This document shows positions 6,666 to 9,621 of a DNA stretch of 9,621 nt, one piece after another. Within the stretch, counting starts at the first letter, position 1, and every line of letters starts with the position of its first letter. The DNA comes from Solirubrobacterales bacterium (GTDB lineage: Bacteria > Actinomycetota > Thermoleophilia > Solirubrobacterales > Solirubrobacteraceae), in assembly GCA_025964065.1 (NCBI GenBank), contig JAOPZO010000008.1, positions 1 to 9,621 on the forward strand, written 5' to 3'. The position numbers and the translations under genes were made by a program. The notes below the pieces were generated by a model. That model was not told the DNA's origin and searched no databases. It saw only the letters and a list, made by a program, of their open reading frames with translations.

Positions 6666-6904
6666 CGCGACACCGCTGGCCGCAGGCCCAGGACCCGCCT
6701 GAGCACGAAGGACATCGGGCACCCACCCACGAGCACGAAGAGCCACTGGTTGACGCCGACGAAGATGACGAGCACCAAGAACCACGAGCTCACGACCGCC
6801 GACAGCGCCGCGGCGACGATCACCACGGTCCCCGCGATCGCGAAGAGCACCCGCTCCAGCGACCACGCTCGAGCGTCGACGGAACAGGCCGCAGGAGCAC
6901 TCAT
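6662..6904 (-). CDS. YgaP-like (DUF2892) two-helix membrane protein
   Basis: 80 residues with a soluble start, TM helices at about 19-39 and 41-60 separated by a tight turn, then GGCPMSFVLRRVLGLR (60-75). The sequence NQWLFVLVGGCP with Cys62 is the hallmark of the YgaP-type transmembrane domain (DUF2892). In E. coli YgaP this domain is fused to a rhodanese; here it stands alone, as is common in bacteria. It sits between arsR and the MMPL gene, with ATGA overlaps at both ends, so the three are made together. A role helping the transporter or in sulfur/thiol stress is possible, but nothing in the sequence proves it. Confidence 0.85.
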   Translation of the reverse strand: MSAPAACSVDARAWSLERVLFAIAGTVVIVAAALSAVVSSWFLVLVIFVGVNQWLFVLVGGCPMSFVLRRVLGLRPAVSR

Positions 6905-7236
6905 CGCGTTGGCCCCACGATCGCGCTGAGCTCCTCGAGCTGTGCCTGCAGCGCGCCGCAGATCTGCTCGCACAGCGCGAGGACGCTGTCGTCCGCGATC
7001 GCGTACCACGAGGTGGTGCCCTGCTTGCGCCGGGAGACGATGCCCGCCTGCAACAGCATTCCGAGGTGCTTCGAAGCGTTCTGCTGGCTCGTTCCGAGCT
7101 GCTCCGTCAGGTGGTTGACCGAACGCTCGCCGCTGCGCAACGCGTCGAGGAGGCGGATGCGGGTCGGGTCGCCGATGATCCGGAGGCGCTGAGCGATGAT
7201 CTCGGCCAGTTCGACAGGTATTGGTTGAGGAAGCAC
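6901..7236 (-). CDS. ArsR/SmtB-family repressor
   Basis: 111-residue dimeric winged-helix DNA-binding repressor. LRIIGDPTRIRLLDAL (18-33) and the helix-turn-helix LTEQLGTSQQNASKHLGMLL (43-62) with wing IVSRRKQGTTSWYAI (66-80) are classic ArsR features. The usual alpha-3 metal motif ELCVCDL is absent (NHLTEQL instead). Two cysteines, Cys89 and Cys93 (CEQIC), lie on the last helix near the dimer interface and may be the sensing site. GTG 7236 is the only start: TGA lies directly upstream in frame. TACTCT six bases before GTG suggests a leaderless mRNA, and the inverted repeat at 7222-7243 covers the start, so it probably represses itself. First gene of the operon with the YgaP-like and MMPL genes. 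Confidence 0.93.
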   Translation of the reverse strand: MLPQPIPVELAEIIAQRLRIIGDPTRIRLLDALRSGERSVNHLTEQLGTSQQNASKHLGMLLQAGIVSRRKQGTTSWYAIADDSVLALCEQICGALQAQLEELSAIVGPTR

Positions 7237-7243
7237 TCAACCA
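7222..7243 (-). promoter_or_regulatory. Probable ArsR operator over the arsR start
   Basis: Perfect inverted repeat TGGTTGAG-N6-CTCAACCA. The N6 spacing and TTGA/TCAA cores resemble ArsR/SmtB operators. It covers the GTG start and touches the last base of the TACTCT -10, where a bound dimer would block RNA polymerase. Confidence 0.7.
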
Positions 7244-7248
7244 GAGTA
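7243..7248 (-). promoter_or_regulatory. -10 element of the arsR operon
   Basis: TACTCT on the minus strand, six bases before GTG 7236, fits TAnnnT and a leaderless start. No clear -35 hexamer stands 16-18 bases upstream. Confidence 0.5.
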
Positions 7249-7397
7249 CCACCGTGCAGTTGTACATAGGGATCGGCGGAAATCGCGGATCATCTGCGCG
7301 CCGACCGGGGCTGAACCAGCTCGTTGCGCGGCCACCGCGGCCGACTCTGCGAACCGCACCCCAGAGGTTCCGTCGAGAGGGCCCGGTGCGCTGCGCC

Positions 7398-7427
7398 TTG
7401 CGTCCGTGCCGCCCTCCGGGGTAGCGT
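7398..7427 (+). promoter_or_regulatory. Putative promoter of the beta-helix gene
   Basis: TTGCGT (7398-7403) and TAGCGT (7422-7427) are 18 bases apart and resemble an actinobacterial housekeeping promoter. Transcription would start near 7434, giving a leader of about 33 bases that includes the AAAGGAG ribosome site at 7450-7456. The rest of the 7249-7397 gap shows no gene or strong structure. Confidence 0.4.
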
Positions 7428-7466
7428 CCGCTGGTCCGGTTTCAGGAGCAAAGGAGAAGTGGGCGG

Positions 7467-9533
7467 ATGCGGAACACCGTATGGGCTGGGGTCCTCGGCG
7501 TGCTGGCGATCGGCGTCGCCGTGCCGGGAACGGCCGGCGCCCACCTGGAGCGGCCGTCGTACTGGCCGGATCCCGCGCCGGACACGTCCGTCTCGCCGCC
7601 GGCCGGAGGCGCGGTGCCGAGCGCGCGCTCGCTCGCCTCGGCGGTCTCGACCACGCCCGCCGTGCGCAAGCGGCCGGGCGTCGTGCGGGTCGTGTGCCAG
7701 GGGCCGAAGGGCGCTACGTCCATGCGGCTGGCCCGCGTCGCGATTCGCCGTGCGCAGCGCGACGGCTTCCGCGTCCGGCCGAGCCAGCCGATCGTCAGGT
7801 ACTCGGCCAAGCAGGCGCGCCACATGCTCTCCATCAACCGCAAGCTCCGCGACCGGTGCCGCTTCCAGTCGGTGCAGGACGCCGTCACGGCCTCGGGCAA
7901 CAACGACCGCATCGTGATCATGCCGGGCCTCTACACGGAGCCCGAGGCACGGAAGCAGCCGACGAACGACGCGCGCTGCAAGCCCCTGCTGCAGAAGGAC
8001 GCCAGCGGCGACCCGACCCCGAGCTACGAGTACCAGGTGACGTGCCCGCACGACCAGAACCTCGTGTACCTGCAGGGCCGCGCGGTCGTCGGCAAGCCGC
8101 TGCCCGAGCCGCGCTCGGACCGCCGCGGGATCCCGAAGCAGGAGCTCGGGCCCTGCGTCCGCTGCAACGTGCAGATCGAGGGCAGCGGACCCAAGGCGGA
8201 GGACGTCACGATCGACGCCGGGCTGGACTACGAGGGCTCCGGCCCGGAGGCCCGGCCGCTCAAGCACGCGAAGGACGTCGTCCTGCGCGTCGACCGCGGC
8301 GACGGCTTCGTCGGGCGCAACTTCCTCATGCGCGGGGCGCGCGAGCACGGCTTCTACACCGAGGAGACCGACGGCGTCCTGCTGGACCGCACCAAGTTCT
8401 TCTGGAACGCCGACTACGGGCACCTCGCGTTCACGAGCGACCACCAGCTCGTCAAGAACTGCGACGGGATGGGCGCCGGCGATGCGGCCATCTACCCGGG
8501 TGCCGCGCCCGAGACGGGCTCGCAGCGGACCGACTTCTACCCCGACGCACCCCGCATGAACACGACCGTCACGCGCTGCGACATGCGCAACTCGGCCCTG
8601 GGCTACTCGGGCTCGATGGGCAACGCGGTGCGCATCACCGAGAACCACATCTACGGCAACACGGCGGGCATCGCGAGCGACACGCTCTCCTCCGCGGGCC
8701 ACCCCGGCTTCCCCGCCGACAGCGCGCAGATCGACAACAACTTCATCTACGCGAACAACTTCAACACCTACACCAAGGGCTCGCCCGTCAAGCCGCTGGT
8801 CACCGTGCCGATCGGCACCGGGATCGTCTACGCGGGGATGAATGACGCGAGAGTCCACGACAACTGGTTCTTCGACAACTGGCGCTTCGCGACGATGCTC
8901 TTCGCCGTGCCCGACGCCCTCACGAGCTTCGGCGGGCCCGAGGGGGACGTGTACCCGGGCGTGTCCTGCCCCGGCGCGCCCGGGAACGGCATCTCCACCT
9001 CGTGCGGGAACCGGTACTTCGACAATCGGCTGGGCCAGGTGCCGCCGGGCTTCACCTACCCCGCGAAGCTCGACGAGTACGGCGTCCCTCACGGGAACCC
9101 GACCGCCGCCGCGCTGCCGAACGGCACGGACTTCTGGTGGGACGAGTTCCCGAACAACGTGGCGAACTGCTGGTATGACAACGCGGGGCCCGGCGGAGCC
9201 GCGGCGACCGGCCCGGGCGACGCCGGTCGCTCGCCGGCGCTCGCGCCGAACATCCTGCCGAACTGCAACGGCGGCAAGGACCCCGCGAGCAGCGTGGGCA
9301 ATGGCGACGTGGCGAAGGAGCGCTATCTCCTGGACTGCTCGGAGGGCCCCGATGGCGGGACCGGGCCGCTCGACTGCGACTGGTACAGCCCGCCGGCGCG
9401 ACCCGGCAGCGCCGCGGCCGCGACACGCAGCCGCCAGGTCGCGGAGGCGTCCATCGCCTTCGCCGGGACCGCGGAGGCCCGGGAGCTCCGCGCCCGGATG
9501 GAAGCGCTCTCCCGGACGGGCGCGGGGGGCTAG
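7467..9533 (+). CDS. Secreted right-handed parallel beta-helix protein
   Basis: 688 residues. A signal peptide (TM-like stretch 5-20) ends at AGA (23-25), predicting a mature protein that begins with His26 (HLERPSYWPDPAPD). Residues about 130-160 (RFQSVQDAVTASGNNDRIVI and PGLYTEP) look like the cap and first strand of a pectate-lyase-like solenoid. Rungs follow from about 235 to 475, with repeated Asn-rich turns such as ITENHIYGNTAGI and IDNNFIYANN. The mature part holds 14 cysteines, an even number that suits disulfides in an exported protein. The C-terminus is Ala/Arg-rich and likely helical. No catalytic set of a known polysaccharide lyase is evident, so substrate and activity are unknown. 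ATG 7467 is supported by AAAGGAG ten bases upstream. It diverges from arsR, and a lipoprotein gene starts right after its stop. Confidence 0.88.
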   Translation: MRNTVWAGVLGVLAIGVAVPGTAGAHLERPSYWPDPAPDTSVSPPAGGAVPSARSLASAVSTTPAVRKRPGVVRVVCQGPKGATSMRLARVAIRRAQRDGFRVRPSQPIVRYSAKQARHMLSINRKLRDRCRFQSVQDAVTASGNNDRIVIMPGLYTEPEARKQPTNDARCKPLLQKDASGDPTPSYEYQVTCPHDQNLVYLQGRAVVGKPLPEPRSDRRGIPKQELGPCVRCNVQIEGSGPKAEDVTIDAGLDYEGSGPEARPLKHAKDVVLRVDRGDGFVGRNFLMRGAREHGFYTEETDGVLLDRTKFFWNADYGHLAFTSDHQLVKNCDGMGAGDAAIYPGAAPETGSQRTDFYPDAPRMNTTVTRCDMRNSALGYSGSMGNAVRITENHIYGNTAGIASDTLSSAGHPGFPADSAQIDNNFIYANNFNTYTKGSPVKPLVTVPIGTGIVYAGMNDARVHDNWFFDNWRFATMLFAVPDALTSFGGPEGDVYPGVSCPGAPGNGISTSCGNRYFDNRLGQVPPGFTYPAKLDEYGVPHGNPTAAALPNGTDFWWDEFPNNVANCWYDNAGPGGAAATGPGDAGRSPALAPNILPNCNGGKDPASSVGNGDVAKERYLLDCSEGPDGGTGPLDCDWYSPPARPGSAAAATRSRQVAEASIAFAGTAEARELRARMEALSRTGAGG

Positions 9534-9621
9534 GTGCCCATCCTGCGGCGGTCGGCCGTCGTCGCGGCGCTCGTGGCCAGCGCCGCCGTTCCCGCGGGCT
9601 GCGGCGGGCAGCGCGACGGAC
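9534..9621 (+). CDS. Lipoprotein, N-terminal part only
   Basis: GTG 9534 follows the TAG of the beta-helix gene with no gap. The 29 visible codons encode MPILRRSAVVAALVASAAVP then AGCGGQRDG: a basic start, a hydrophobic core and a lipobox (PAGC, Cys23). A GGGGGG run ending five bases before GTG may serve as ribosome site. The pair is almost certainly one operon, so the lipoprotein probably works with the secreted beta-helix protein at the cell surface. The functional domain lies beyond the window and cannot be named. Confidence 0.75.
   Translation, partial: MPILRRSAVVAALVASAAVPAGCGGQRDG

Noticed and set aside
6666..6866. N-terminal extension of the MMPL gene up to ATG 6866
   Set aside because: It would lie fully inside the YgaP-like gene in another frame, adds Arg/Gly-rich residues with no MMPL similarity, and the ATGA junction at 6665 fits the operon style.
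4539..6929. Plus-strand open frame of 796 codons
   Set aside because: Antisense shadow of the MMPL and YgaP-like genes in GC-rich DNA. It is charged and repetitive, while the minus strand shows MMPL helices and Asp-Tyr motifs.
7290..9092. Minus-strand open frame of 600 codons
   Set aside because: Antisense shadow of the beta-helix gene, which has a signal peptide, ribosome site and beta-helix rungs on the plus strand.

Overview
This is very GC-rich, high-GC-codon chromosomal DNA. The gene families present (secreted parallel beta-helix protein with a lipoprotein gene directly behind it, DUF305, DUF6153, MMPL, GAF-GGDEF, GTG starts, likely leaderless genes, tRNAs without encoded CCA) point to an actinobacterium, most likely of the Thermoleophilia/Solirubrobacterales kind. 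The taxon is an inference from composition and gene content. Layout, left to right: (1) positions 1-1381, minus strand: the N-terminal 460 residues of a GAF-GGDEF diguanylate cyclase that runs off the left edge. (2) 1535-1758, plus strand: tRNA-Ser(GCU) and tRNA-Arg(ACG), followed by a strong hairpin terminator. (3) 1897-4364, minus strand: a cluster of small exported or membrane proteins. In transcription order these are a His/Met-rich DUF6153-type membrane protein, a DUF305 lipoprotein, a five-Asp-box beta-propeller lipoprotein whose start overlaps the DUF305 stop, and a shortened, probably frameshifted DUF4396-like membrane gene with a 56-residue membrane ORF at its end. (4) 4536-7236, minus strand: a tight three-gene operon of ArsR-type repressor, YgaP-like (DUF2892) two-helix membrane protein and 12-TM MMPL/RND transporter. 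Both junctions are ATGA overlaps. A perfect 8-bp inverted repeat, probably the repressor's operator, covers the GTG start of arsR. (5) 7467-9621, plus strand, divergent: a 688-residue secreted parallel beta-helix protein, and directly behind its stop codon the first 29 codons of a lipoprotein gene cut by the right edge. Regions 3 and 4 read as one envelope stress or metal-handling locus. A small ArsR sensor controls an exporter, and next to it lie periplasmic His/Met-rich proteins, one of them from a family (DUF305) with known copper-binding members. ArsR and the DUF6153 gene also share the same start architecture, TACTCT, six bases, then GTG, which suggests leaderless transcripts from matching promoters. 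That the module handles copper or another soft metal is inference; no gene here identifies the metal. No CRISPR array, transposase, integrase or phage gene was seen, and no stretch over 300 bases lacks a gene.
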